Of a DNA stretch of 64,000 nt, positions 1 through 13,837 are shown piece after piece. The stretch is from Oehlia diaphana (Eukaryota; Glomeromycota; Glomeromycetes; Glomerales; Glomeraceae). The notes below the pieces were generated by a model that saw only the letters and a program-made list of their open reading frames with translations, was not told the DNA's origin and searched no databases. Both the position numbers and the translations under genes were made by a program. Position 1 is the first letter of the stretch. Every line of letters starts with the position of its first letter. The stretch is from assembly GCA_003833135.1 (NCBI GenBank), contig QZLH01000144.1, positions 41,604 to 105,603 on the forward strand, given 5' to 3'.

Positions 1-74
1 TGCTAAAGTATGCTATTTTTGAGCCAATATTAAATTTAACAATCGACTAACTTGTTTAAATGTTTCTATATTAG

Positions 75-1322
75 AAAACTGGCGAAGAGTCACTAGCCGA
101 ACAATGGATATTACACAAATTAAATCAAAGTGCAACAGAAACAAACAAATCTTTACATGAAAGAAATTTTATGGCCGCTACTACTGCAATACATAACTTT
201 TGGTTATATGAACTTTGTGATGTTTATATTGTAAATATATTTTTTAACTCCATTTTTTTGCACAATGAATTAATAATTTATATTTAAATATATAGGAACT
301 GATAAAACCATTAACAGATGCCGATACATCAATTACTGACAATGCAAATCGTAAACGATCAGCTCAAGACACATTATATACTTGTTTAGAAGCTGGTCTC
401 AAGTTACTTCACCCATTTATGCCATTTGTGACAGAGGAATTATATCAACGTTTGCCTCGACGTTCTGCAGACAATATTCCAACGATCGTTAAAGCCAAAT
501 ACCCTGTTGAGGTATGATAAATTATATTTTATTTGTAACATTTGTTATAATAGCTTTAATATAACACTCAAAGAACATACCTGCATAGGAACCAGAGTAT
601 CATAACCTACAGTCAGAAGAACAATTTGAACATGTATTATCTGTAATAAGAGCTGCTCGGTCTCTAACAGCTGAATATAATATTCAATCTAATGCCTCAT
701 GCAAGTGTATTTGTTTAGTTTTCTGAAAATATTTATCTTATTAAATCCCATTATAATCTTTATATCTAAAACATATTAGTGTTCATTCAGACTGCCTCTG
801 AGAAAACTGCAAATTTGCTAACATCACAGGAACAAAGCATTATTACTTTAGTAAAAAGTGCCAAATCTGTGCATGTTTTCCAGAAAGGTGAAACTATTCC
901 AGCTGGCTGTGCTTTAAGCACAGTAAATGATGAAATAAACGTACTATTAATGGTTAAGGTAAAAAATAATATTTCCTTTTTGTATATATTATATAAATAT
1001 ATAAATTAATTTACGTATTTATTTAGGGATTTATCGATATTGATGCTGAAGTTACAAAGTTCCAAAAGAAGCTCGAGAAAACAAATCAATCTCTAACATC
1101 ACTTCAGAAAAAGACTTCAATCCCCGATTACGAAAACAAGGTTCCAGAAGATGTAAGAGAAGCTAATGAAACTAAGGTAACTAACTTAATAATTTGTTTC
1201 TTACCTATTTGTTAAACTAATATAGGAATTGATTTACTTTATTGTAATAGCTTAAAAATTACCAAGCCGAAATTGATGCTTTAAATCATAGTATTCAAAA
1301 CTTTTTAAAATTAAAAGATTAG
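75..1322 (+). CDS. Valyl-tRNA synthetase, C-terminal part (5' end outside window)
   Basis: Charges tRNA-Val with valine. Six exons can be joined in frame: 75-230, 296-511, 589-706, 780-958, 1027-1176 and 1251-1322 (stop TAG 1320-1322); every junction has GT-AG signals and phases agree. The first exon begins inside the C-terminal helical anticodon-binding region ([16 protein letters not shown]). The second carries the usual [17 protein letters not shown] block of class I Ile/Leu/Val synthetases. The last two exons encode a heptad-like stretch ([17 protein letters not shown]) and end in FLKLKD, which fits the C-terminal tRNA-binding coiled-coil arm of ValRS. The catalytic domain with HIGH and KMSKS lies upstream of base 1, so the gene is partial here and bases 1-74 are intron. 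The 3' end converges with the next gene, 113 bp apart. The family is confident; the choice of Val over Ile or Leu rests on recalled C-terminal similarity and the terminal coiled coil. Confidence 0.9.
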
Positions 1323-1435
1323 ACCAATAATATAAGTTATATGTAAAATAAATATGTTTAATAGTAATTTATAACATATAATAATATATAGCACAAAACT
1401 TTTGTTTGTAAATCATTAAAAAAGACAAATAACTT

Positions 1436-2545
1436 TTAAATGTCTACATCCAATTCTTTTCTTGCTTGCAACTTTATCATCTTATCGTGATATTTTTTAC
1501 TTTCATTTAATTCCTGAAGTATTCTCTCTTCTGTAAAAAGGTAAATAATAAATAATAAAGAAGAAATATAAATTAAATATATAGTAAACTTACCAAAACC
1601 TTTTTCCTCTTCGGCTAACTTTGGATCTAACATGCTCAACATATGTTGTTCTATTCTAACCATTTCAAGTTGTTCTTCCAGCTGATGAAATTTATCAATA
1701 CGTCTCTGATGAGCTCTTATACGTTTATTCATCATCATGGAAATCCAAGTAGGTTGTTTCAAACCCCGCACTCGCTGAAGCTTATAGCCTAATTGAGTAA
1801 CTACCGTGTGTATTTTTAAATCAGATCCAAAAGAATGATTTTTCTTAGGCAATTTCTTTTCTGATTCTTTGTATTCTGGTGGAGTATATAAGCGCTTATC
1901 TAAAGGAATTCTATAAGCAGGATGAGGATCAAGAGTACGAGCACCATGAGTACGTGTATCCAAAACGAACTTGTGTAATTTAGGCTATTAAGATATAAAT
2001 TACAGAATATTAGAATTATTGTTTGATTGAAACAATAATGAATACATGCCATGATCTTACTCTCTTCCAATTTGCCAACTGATATAATGGAAATATATTA
2101 GACACGTGTTTTGCAAAGAACGATAAAATTGAATAAAATTGACTTACGATATCCAGAACTTCTTTAAGTCTACCTTTCCTACCCCAAGCTAAATCATCAA
2201 TATGCTGAAAAGCCTCTTGATTTCCTTTTAGTGCTTTTATTATAATGGACTTGCACTTTAAAAATATCAAGTTTATTAACAGGTAAATTCTTTCAATAAT
2301 TCGACTTTTCACTTTACCTCTTGAGCTTCTTTTAAATATTCAACGGTTTTACTTATCGAAGTTTCATGCCTCCTTAGCCTAAAATTTAGACGAATACTGT
2401 AAAATAAATATTTTTGGTGAAGATCATCAGGAAATGATCTAGAAGTATTAAGCAATGATTTATAAAGAGAGAGAACTGGCAAGCGGTGTTGAGGAAGTTT
2501 CCAAAAAGGCCTTTTAGGCTTATTTCGCAAAATTTGTAGAGACAT
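1436..2545 (-). CDS. LYR-motif-like mitochondrial protein, 4 exons, 273 aa
   Basis: Exons on the minus strand are 2545-2318, 2255-2148, 1984-1594 and 1530-1436, all with GT-AG borders and consistent phase (822 nt, 273 residues). The N-terminus has the pattern of the Complex1_LYR family: a basic stretch, then VLSLYKSLLNTSRSFPDD at residues 24-41, with LYK in the place of L-Y-R/K, and further basic helices (FRLRRHETSISKTVEYL). LYR proteins act in the mitochondrial matrix as small adaptors for Fe-S cluster delivery, respiratory complex assembly or ribosome assembly. This one is longer than the usual 80-130 residues: a C-terminal extension of about 160 residues is rich in charge and ends in a predicted coiled coil (RIDKFHQLEEQLEMVRIEQ). 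The start at 2543-2545 is the first in-frame ATG and lies 108 bp from the divergent Zip3-like gene. I cannot name the exact LYR subfamily; the role is inferred from the motif only. Confidence 0.75.
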
Positions 2546-2653
2546 TTACTGTAAATATGATTTTCAGTTGATTTATAGATCTTGTACAACATTGATAAAG
2601 ATGATCGACATTTAGACGCGATAACGCGACATTTTATAGCTTGACATTTTACA
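2546..2653. promoter_or_regulatory. Compact bidirectional promoter (108 bp)
   Basis: The start codons of the LYR-like gene (2545, minus) and the Zip3/RNF212-like gene (2654, plus) are only 108 bp apart and face away from each other. Both promoters must fit in, or overlap, this interval. It contains short CG-containing words (GACGCGATAACGCGAC) that are unusual for the AT-rich surroundings. No TATA box is obvious. Confidence 0.5.
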
Positions 2654-4473
2654 ATGTATATTGAATTTCTTCATTGCAACGCGTGTTTTACATATCCTTC
2701 GTCTTCAAAAGAAGACCAAATACGGTTTTGGTTAACAGAGTGCGGACATGTAGTATGCAAATCGTGTTTAAATAGGCATGGCGAAGCAAGTCATGGTATG
2801 GCAATTTTACACGCGTTTCGGATACTTTTTTTTGTGGAAGTTTCCATTACATAATATTTGAGAGCTCTCTATACTTATGTTAAATGTTCCAGATAGTTCT
2901 AATGTTACAGAACACACTTGTCCTGTTTGTAATACACGGTGTGCAGCTGTAGAGTTGACCGATAACGTGAGTTCTTAACCTCTTTCTTTAATTTAGATAC
3001 TGTATCCCTAATGAAATTTAGTTATTATTTGAATGCATAGCTCCCTCCTAATCTTGGTGCATTCTTTCGGTCCACTTATGATATACTGGATGAAGCCGCA
3101 GATGTTATGCGAGTGAGATTTTGATTAAAATGTTTAAATAACATCGATAATCTTAATTATTGTAACGTAATATTTTTAATTAGTTTCAGAAAACCAATAC
3201 AATTTCATTAATTGAATTTTTGAAAGATAAATTACACAAACAAAGACAGATGCTTGACAAAGCGAAAAATGAAATACTTCAATACAAGGACATGAAAAAG
3301 TAATGTGTTTAAAGATTATTGTTGATAATTGAATTCATAAAAACTACATTTGTTATTCTCAATTTAATTATTAAGTGAGCTACAAAACCTTAAAGAAGAA
3401 AATCGACGTTTAAAATCTCAATTGCAAGAAGTTCGACCAAACACTTCAAGTACTTCAGTAAAAAGGCCGATAGAATCACCAACAAAATTAAACAACAGGT
3501 TTTATTTTATGAATTATATGGATTTATTTTACAATTTAATAGTGATTTTCATGAATTTTAGTCCGCTAAAGCTCCATAAATCACCAACTCAAAACCGTGA
3601 TCTTGATATTTCGCAAAGTCAGGTAATGAACATATATTATTGTTATAACGCGCATTGGTTTTTTTGATCCTGTTTATTAAGCATTTTTTTCTAAAGACGT
3701 GTCAACCGAAAACTCCAAACCCACCAAAACGGTTAACATTATCGACTTCAATAAATTCACCGATGAGGCCGTTAATCTTCAAACAGCAGTCGCAACAAAA
3801 ATACGATAATTATTCTTCCCAACTTGAACATCAAAATAATAATGGACTCCCCTATAGTAATCAGATATTATGGAATTATGGCGTTGGAAATTATGATGGT
3901 TACGACAGTATCAGTGACAGGTAAAATGATCGACATTCATTTAAAGTTGATATGGATATATATTTTTCAAGTAATGAAATTGCTATTACTATATTCAATA
4001 GACGTGATGCTAGAGCTATGCCATCACCATCTAATAAATGTTATTCGGTTTCTTTTTCCGAAAGTAATTGCGACCAATTTCCTCGAAAAATCTCTCATAC
4101 AACATTTTCTCGACCCGGAACAACTTCTAGTACGCGTATGACGTGGAGTGAGTTACGTAATAGTAATAGAATTGCGCGACATGATGTATTGAGGATAGAT
4201 CCCGGTAAGTAAATTTATTAAGTATTTATAGTATTATTGCTATAACAATCTTAAACCATAGGATCGAGAGCATTATCGGCTGCTTCTGCATCAAAATATC
4301 AAAACCCATCACCTTCAAATTACACAATATCAACGAATTTTCGGCCATTTTTACCTATGTCAAGAAATTTCATAGTTCCACAACCACAACCTCCACAACC
4401 TCCACAACCTCCAAGAACTCCCATTATAAGAAACCGAGACGCATTACCGGGAATAAATAACCGAGGATGGTGA
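2654..4473 (+). CDS. RING/coiled-coil protein of the Zip3/RNF212 (meiotic SUMO/ubiquitin E3) type
   Basis: Ten exons join in frame: 2654-2795, 2893-2966, 3041-3112, 3184-3299, 3376-3498, 3562-3622, 3697-3920, 4002-4204 and 4262-4473 are all clear, with the first two together making the RING. Residues 1-75 hold a compact C3HC4-like RING: CNAC, then CGHVVCKSC, then CPVCNTRC. It is followed by the segment LPPNLGAFFRSTYDILDEAA and FQKTNTISLIEFLKDKLHKQ, which parallels the region after the RING in RNF212 and Zip3. Next comes a coiled coil (DKAKNEILQYKDMKK to LKEENRRLKSQLQEV). The rest is Ser/Pro/Asn-rich and disordered, ending with a (QPP)n run. This order of RING, coiled coil and Ser-rich tail is typical of Zip3/RNF212/HEI10 proteins, which sit on meiotic chromosomes and promote crossover designation by SUMO or ubiquitin transfer. 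The family is inferred by pattern; distinction between RNF212 and HEI10 is not certain. Confidence 0.8.
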
Positions 4474-4709
4474 AGTTTGATTGACGATTTAGCTTTAAAC
4501 TTTTGTATTTTACATATAGAAAAAAATTGATTGATTGTATTTATTACTGCGTATATTTATTACAAATTTCGAAAAGACATGCGTCATATGTTAAAAATTA
4601 AAATTTATTAATATAATTAAAACGGGTTTAAATGCACAAATCTCATGTTATTGTTTATGAGTTAAAAAGTAATTAAAGAAACTTTATATATAATTGTACA
4701 TAAGTTAAT

Positions 4710-6513
<1,804 letters not shown>

Positions 6514-7694
6514 TTAAGACTTGGGTTGTGGAGCAGCAAAAGTCAGGCGCTGTTCATAAAATTTTATCATCTAAAAAAAATAATTGATTTTTATTAATTA
6601 TATTATTGAATTAACATAATGTAAAATAAAATTTACCTTTTGAGGGCATTTAATATTGGCTTCTTTAGCTGGATGTCTCGAAGTATCCCCGTTTTTCCTT
6701 CAACACATAAATATATTAGTATTATAATTATTTTTTTTCACGAATAATAATAAAATACAATTTACCATTTCAAATAGACCAGTAGTTCTCCAGTTTTATC
6801 ATCACGAGTAACTGTTTCAACTCCTGAAACTGAGCTCTCCCAATCTTCGTCATGATCGAATTCTTCATCTATTTTAGATCTAGCTACTTTCGCTTTTTTA
6901 GGTGTAATAGAAGTACGTGCTTTCTTTGTTTCTTTTTTAATAGGGGTAGGAGGAGGAGCAGCAGCACCTCTTTTCCTACCTTTTCTGGTCTCCTTTTGCT
7001 TGACTTCTTCACTATTATTTGCCCAATAATCTTTTACTAACTCTTCAGCGAAACTATTAATGCAAATATTATAGATTATAAACTTCGTTACCAATTATAT
7101 TCAATATAAAAAAATCATTATCAATAAATTATTCATACACATTATCTTCAGCTTCCCAAGTAGATTCATCTTCGCTATACCCTTTATTTAAAATAGATAG
7201 ATAAATATAAATAAAAAAATAAATAAAATTAACTACAAAGATAAAATCTAATATCGCTAAATAACTTACCTTTCCATTTAATTAGATAATATGTTTTATT
7301 CTATAAAAAAATCAAATTAATTATAAAAAACATAAGTTAACGTAAAAAATCGTCTATAACTTACCCTTCTCCTATTATGATCGAGTACTTTCTCTACTTC
7401 ATAGACTTCTCCGGACTCATCATCGTCTTTATCACTTTTCTCATTACTTTTTGCTTGATCTTGAGCCGCACTTTCTTTAGGATCTTCGTTTTCTTTTTCA
7501 TTTGAAGGATCTTCATTCGGATTTTCACCTTTGGAAGTATCTGTTTCTTGTTCTTGTGTCTTATTCGTAGTCGAAGTATTTTGTTCGGCGTTGTCAACTG
7601 AAGTTCCCTCCGCTTCAACGGTCGTTACCTCTCCGTCATAGTTCAAAAACTGATCAGCAACATCTACTTCTTCTTCTGCTTTACTGCGTGTCAT
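6514..7694 (-). CDS. HP1-type chromodomain/chromoshadow protein, 6 exons, 269 aa
   Basis: Heterochromatin protein 1 family: the chromodomain binds methylated H3K9 and the chromoshadow domain dimerises and recruits partners. Minus-strand exons are 7694-7365, 7300-7270, 7181-7139, 7053-6766, 6697-6637 and 6570-6514, in phase throughout (810 nt). Residues 1-92 are acidic and disordered (Glu/Asp/Asn/Lys). The chromodomain follows: VYEVEKVLDHNRRR, then NKTYYLIKWKGYSEDESTWE, keeping the Tyr/Trp/Tyr aromatic-cage positions. A basic hinge (KGRKRGAAAPPPTPIKKETK) comes next, then the chromoshadow domain from about DWESSVSGVETV through LLVYLKWKNGDTSRHP to MIKFYEQRLTF at the C-terminus. The intron 3 donor could be placed 2 bp away, but only the chosen site (GTATGA) keeps the frame. 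Expected to act in nuclear heterochromatin, perhaps on the transposable elements that are frequent in this genome (inference). Confidence 0.9.
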
Positions 7695-8725
7695 ATTTAT
7701 TTTGTATTCTCTTTATTTGCTATGCAAACCAAACGCGAAAATATTTACAATACGGAAACTGTATTTTCAGAAATATGACTATCTTTTATATATAAATGTT
7801 AAATCAACAAAAATTATACGTCTTTAGCTCTTCGATCTAAACCCTACTCAACAAATACTTACCGTTGCATACAAAGCAAACAACACAAATATGGATATTT
7901 TTGTTGCGAAAACAGTCTAGGAGAGAAAAAACGTGAATTTGAAGATAATGTGTTACAATATATGTCGTCATATAATCAAATCATCAAATACGGCAATAAC
8001 ACTGCAAATTTTTATAGGTCATGTGCATAATATGCTCAGTATGCTCACCTAGTCACCTTAAAGGAACTAAAAGAAAAAATTTACGAAAAAAAAGCCAGTT
8101 ATTGCTTTAATAAGATTATGAGCGATTTTTGTGACACATAAACACTGATCACATGAATCGTGGAACAAAAAATAAAATTTCTAAAAATAAAATTTATTTA
8201 AAACTTTTTTCCTCCGGGTTTACTCCTCATCCACTGAGATTTTCATTACTACAATGAAATTTCTTAAACAAATTTATTGTAGTTTGTAATTTTTACCAAG
8301 ATCATCTAAAACTAAATATGAAATACTTATATGAAATACTTTATGCAGCCAAGAAAAGGGTTATTTCGATATAAATAGATTTAAACACTAAATTTTTAGC
8401 AGCATAGCAGCACAAGTTTCAAAATGACTATTTTATCACCAGTAATATAATTTTGTACCACTCAATATATATTAAATATTGCAGTTAGAAGAAGCTGTAA
8501 ACCCGCCATACAAAAAAGCAGATAGTGGTAAATAAAGCAAAGTGATATATCAATAAATTTAACTCTCACCAAAAAAGTCTGTGGCTCACCAGCGAAAAAA
8601 TATTTCCTTTCTTTCCGAAACTTGCTATTTTCTATTTCCAACCTCTTTCTTTGCGGAGAGCTTCCGTTCTTTATAATTTATCCTCCCCTTAAACTAAATT
8701 ATAAAATAAAATATAATACTTTAAC
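7695..8725. other. Intergenic, divergent upstream region of HP1-like and ADAM genes
   Basis: About 1 kb between the HP1-like start (minus) and the ADAM start (plus). AT-rich, with no open frame that looks coding and no clear repeat. Should contain both promoters. Confidence 0.6.
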
Positions 8726-11700
8726 ATGGAGGTAATACCCTCCTCGTCTCGTTTGTTACTCTGGTTTATAACTTCATTATTTGCTCTACTATTGTCTAGA
8801 GGTGAGAAGCTTTTTGTCCAGACTTTAATATTTTCTTTTTGAAGCAAAATTCGTTAACTCACTATATTCACATCTTAATCATTAAATTTAGCACATAGTG
8901 TGGTTCAGGAGCCCTTGACTTATTTGGAGTTCGTCACTAATCCTTCCATGGAAATACTCCCTAGGGATCGCTTTGAAAAAACATCAATAATTCGTAGAGA
9001 TATATTCGATGATAGTTCATTGAGACACGATGATTCATTGCGAATTCAGTTTATTGCATTCAATCGTACGTTTAGCATTCACCTCGAGCCTAATTTAGAT
9101 TTATTTCACCCAGAAGCAACAATTATTATCCATCATTCTAATAATACTAAAACAACAACGAGACTAAGACCCGAAGACCACAGACTTTATAAGGGAGTCT
9201 TGCTGGACATAGACTCAACTGACACCAGACTAAGCGAAGACATGATTGGACTGAGAAGGAGGAGCTTATCAGAGGAACTATCTTATTCATCAGGAGTTCT
9301 CGGATGGGCAAGAATCCAAGTTCATGATGATGGAGGGTATGCTAAAGTTTATTTTTATGAGAAATAGCTCAGAAGGATAGCACGATGAAATTATTTCATA
9401 TAAGTATGATAATTCATAAGCCACAATTAATAAGCCACATAAAACAATTGATAGTCTTTTACATTGATAACTTGCCTTTATTGTTGATTTTTTTTCCTTT
9501 CTTTTTCTCCCTCTTTTTTGATATTTAGTGAATATTTATTAACTATGTATATTTTTTTTTATTCTTACTATTATTTAGTGTAACTCAGTATAGGTAAGAT
9601 GAAATTTCTGCTACGCATTAACTTAAAATAAATTCTAATTTTTTATTTTATTTTGTAAAATGTAGCAAAAATAATAGACATCCTCTTTTTGAGGGAACGT
9701 TTAGTTTAAATAATGAATTGTATAGTATAAAATCAACCGAAAATTTTAAGATAACTCAATTTAAAGATGATCCAGAAATACCCAATCCATCTGCACGTCA
9801 TCCTGTTCATCGATCAGCTACTATGGTCATTTATCGTGACTCGGACATTAAAAATACTAAAAGGTCGTTGCAGGACGAAAGTCTTGTAGGGTCTTGTGCA
9901 ATGGATGATATTGTTAGCGTTGAAAATAGACGTCGCGATCGGATGATTGGATCTAATGATTGGAAATCCGGCCAATTAAAACCATGGTGGAATACCTTTT
10001 CAATTGGAGATCATACATTGACGAAAAGAGACCTTACCGGTTGTCCTACTGGTAGAAAAATTGCTTACATGGCATGTATAATTTAATTATATAATTCTAA
10101 TTTGATCGTGTTCTCATCGGAAATATAATCTTTGATTTATTTATAGGGAGCGGCTGCTGATTGTACATATGGTTAGTAAAAGTTTTTGCATTTATATGTA
10201 CGTAATCATCGTTTTATAATTTTAATATTAGCGAAGTTACTAAATAAAAACTAATAAAATTACAGTCACTAATTATAACTCCCCTGATGCTGCTCGAAAA
10301 CAAATTCTTCAGGATTGGGGCACTGCCTCAGCCGTTTATGAAAAAACTTTTAATGTGACTCTCGGTCTTATTAAAATGGAGATCCTAAACCAAAATTGCC
10401 CCAAAACTCCCGATTCTACATATCCATTTAATCGACCATGTGAAGATAGTTATACTATAAACGATCGTCTTAACGACTTTAGCAAATGGAGGGGTAATAC
10501 TCGTAAGTAACAAAATTTATGTCTTTTTAAGATATATTTGTATATATTTTTAAAGTATCTATTATTATTAAAAGCTGATGATGGTGCGAGTTTATGGCAT
10601 CTCATGTCCAAATGCAAGTAAGTTAAATTAATATTTTTTATTAAAATAAATTAATATTTTAATGGTTTAACTAATACGTTTTATAAATCTTAGTACTGGT
10701 ACTAAAGTCGGTGTTGCATGGTTGGGACAATTATGTCAAACGAAAGCAACTCAACAAGGTAAAGTAGTAATAATGATAATAATTTCATTAAATTAGCTGA
10801 TTTTAATATTGATTCTATATTGTGTTATCTTTACAGATCAAGGTCAGTTAGGACAGGCAACTGTATCTGGTACTGGTATTTCTACTATTGTCAAAGATGA
10901 ATGGAAGGTTGTTGCACATGAAGTTGGACATGGATTTGGTAATTATAAGTTATTGCTTTAGAAATGTCAATTTGTTTTTATATTTAAATCATTGAAAAAA
11001 TTATTGTTGATTTAACTTAGGTGCTATTCATGACTGTCTTAATGAAAATTGTCCTTGCAATAATTGTGGCTGTTGTCCATTGAGTAATACAGTTTGTAGT
11101 GCTAATAATCAATATCTAATGAATCCAACAAGTAACGTGGTTACTGATCAATTCAGGTATTTTGATTATGATTAATCAAATATTATTAAGATTTTTATAA
11201 TAACTCATAGATAACTTTGATTTTCGACATAGTCCATGTTCAATTACTGATATATGCCAAGCTCTTCCAAATATTGGTGGTTGTCTTGAAGGTTTGTGAC
11301 TCAATTAACATGTACATATTTTATTACATAAAATTTCTGAAACTAGTTTGAATATTAATATATAGATCCCGGCACCAAGTCCATCCTTAGTCAATCTATG
11401 TGTGGCAACGGATTGAAAGAAGACAATGAAGAATGCGATTGTATGTTGTAGCTTTAGATTATTATGACGTATATCTAAATTATGATTAAAAAAGTTACAG
11501 TACTCATTAGATTTTTAATTTTAAAATATATGTATAGGTGGTACTAGTACCGATTGCGCCAATGACCCCTGTTGCGACGGTGCAACATGTAAGTTGAAGA
11601 GTAATGCAGTTTGCGAGTAAGTAAAATAATTTTCATATATCTAATATATGTAATTTGATTTAGTCAATCTATTAATATGATTGTATTGTTCTATTAGTGA

Positions 11701-12926
11701 CAAGAACGATATGTGTTGTAGAAATTGTCAATATAAACCTGCTAATGAGATTTGCCGGCCTGCCGGTTCGAATTGTGACATTTCTGAAGTTTGTAATGGA
11801 ACATCTGGCGTTTGTCCACCTGATAAGCATATTGAAGATGGAACCACCTGTGCACCTAATCTTGCATGCGCCGGAGGTCAATGTACATCCAGAGATAATC
11901 AATGCCTTTTACGTGGTAGTCGAATGGGTATTACGAAAGCTTGCTCAGCTTTATCCGATACATCTTGCACTATAAGTTGCGCTAATCCGAATGATACAAA
12001 TTCATGTCTTCAAATGAGCGGGTATTTCGTGGATGGTACTCCGTGTGGGTTTGGAGGAAAATGTAACAAAGGACAATGTGACAGTGGGTCTATAGGTAAG
12101 TGTATTTATTATATAGTGACCACAGCACGAAAGATTTCACGATTATTTTAATAATATATCGCTCTTTCAATATAACTAGGTAATACTCTTTCAAGCTGGT
12201 TTAATCAAAATAAAAAAATTGCAATTCCAATTGTGGCAATATTAGGATCACTTTTGTTATGTTGGTATGTAAATAGAATATCTTATGAATCACTATTCAT
12301 ACCATTCATATATATTATTAAACTACTTACATAATTAATAACTTTCTATTTGTAGTTTAATACAGTGCGCATATCGCTGCTGTAAAAGGCGACGACCTCA
12401 AACGTCAAAACTACGTGTTCCTTCTCTACCTCCAGATGATAGATATTTAAGGTCAAATAATTATAGTAATTATAATAATAATAATAATTGCGGTAATAGT
12501 TACAATGGTAGTAATTGGGTTGATCCAACACCATATAACGGTTATGAGGGAAGATCCGCACCACCTATGCCAACACCAACACCAGCACATCAACAGCAAC
12601 GTTCACGTTCTCCAGATTATACATATGCTGGAACAGGTCTAATACACCCACTACCGTTACAATCATCTCAAAAACCAACTGTATTTGACAGATCTCAAGT
12701 ATCTCCTGTGTCTCCTGTGTCTCCACGTTCAATGAATTTAAGATCACCAAGTTCGCCTAGCTCACCAAATTCAAATTCATCACGAAATCAATTTGTGGAT
12801 GAAACTCTATATAATGGACAAATGACTTATAATTATCCGATTTCGGATGAAACTCTATATAATGGACAAAGGACTTATAATTATCCAACGAACAATGATC
12901 GTCAATATCCATATAGACGTCAATAG
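8726..12926 (+). CDS. ADAM-family membrane metalloprotease with disintegrin domain, 15 exons, 929 aa
   Basis: Exons: 8726-8801, 8892-9336, 9678-10071, 10147-10171, 10266-10502, 10575-10617, 10694-10758, 10837-10938, 11021-11156, 11233-11291, 11366-11440, 11538-11616, 11698-12095, 12180-12264, 12356-12926 (2790 nt, all phases agree). A signal peptide (residues 1-26, LWFITSLFALLLS core) leads a prodomain that ends near a KR site. The reprolysin (M12B) domain has the zinc motif HEVGHGFGAIHD at residues 456-467, with His456, Glu457, His460 and His466 all present, so it should be active. A Cys-rich disintegrin-like domain runs from CGNGLKEDNEECDCG (about 540) to about 620, then a Cys-rich/EGF-like part. 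A membrane segment lies at about 725-747 (IAIPIVAILGSLLLCCLI), followed by a basic stop-transfer and a long Asn/Ser/Pro-rich cytoplasmic tail. This matches fungal ADAMs (ADM-A/ADM-B type). Intron 3 appears to be GC-AG and exon 4 is only 25 nt. Confidence 0.92.
12798..12886 (+). repeat. 48-bp tandem duplication in the ADAM cytoplasmic tail
   Basis: Two near-identical copies start at 12798 and 12846 and encode DETLYNGQMTYNYP and DETLYNGQRTYNYP. The copies differ at one base in the core, which suggests a recent in-frame duplication near the C-terminus. Confidence 0.85.
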
Positions 12927-13360
12927 CTAATATAAGAACTTAATTAACAAATATAATAGAAATTCCTTATCCCCCCTTTTTCAATCATTGTATTTGTACA
13001 GTATATTCCCGGTTTCACATATTACGATATTACATGTAGAAGAATTTTTTTTTCTCGCATTATATATATTCCTTTTTCAATTTAATTATTACTTAATTAC
13101 TTGGGTATCGGAGTACAACCAATATTTTTATTTTTTAAAAAAAATATTTTCAAAATTAATTTATAAAAGCTCGTCTTTTATCTATTATTATAATTATAAT
13201 TATGTAATTTAACAAAAAAATGCAAATGTTTAAGAGAATAGACTGAAATTTTAAAAATGATTGGTTAATAAAATTAGATCATATGAATGATCGACAGATT
13301 AAATACGTTTTCAATAATGCTTCCAAAAGAGCATCAAGGATATATGTGAATTATACTTGT
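12927..13360. other. Intergenic AT-rich DNA downstream of ADAM
   Basis: 3' flank of the ADAM gene with runs of A/T and no supported gene. Confidence 0.5.
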
Positions 13361-13501
13361 AGCCGAAACCCCCTTAGTTTCGGCCAAGGTTTCGGCTTTA
13401 GGTTTCGGCCAGTTTCGGTTTACAAAACTACTTTCCGAAATCCGAAACCTTGGCCGAAATCCGAAACTTAAGTCCGAAACCTTTTATTAGGCCGAAACCT
13501 T
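13361..13501. repeat. Cluster of about 11 GGTTTCGG / CCGAAACC motifs forming an inverted repeat
   Basis: Within 141 bp the word TTTCGG or its complement CCGAAA occurs about 11 times. In the left half it is mostly GGTTTCGG and in the right half CCGAAACC. The arms 13377-13395 (GTTTCGGCCAAGGTTTCGG) and 13442-13460 are reverse complements with one mismatch at an end, so the region can fold into a hairpin. GC content is far above the flanks. Confidence 0.85.
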
Positions 13502-13837
13502 AAAATGGAAATCAGAATGTGAATCGATATATGATGATTACAAAACTTTATTTTCACGTCTATAGTAAATCGCCAATCTTGTGGAGAAATACTTGGTATT
13601 TCGGCAATAATTAGTCTATCAAGAAGAACGTATTTTTGATCATTGATGTTTAACAGATGAATCAAAGGAACTTATCAAGAATAACAACATAGATATTTCT
13701 CCACCAATACAACATTCGCCTTTATTTAATTATATTGAGTACTGCCAGTATATATATTTTCAACAAATACGATGCATGTCGCATGCAACTTTTACAAAAA
13801 GAATTCATTACAGCAAAATTCAAAATATGCAAAACAC

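Noticed and set aside
11672..11902. Minus-strand open frame inside the ADAM disintegrin exon
   Set aside because: Mirror of a Cys-rich coding exon; the plus-strand frame has splice sites and a clear domain.
12988..13212. Phe/Tyr/Ile-rich frame after the ADAM gene
   Set aside because: Composition is what T-rich 3' flank gives by chance.
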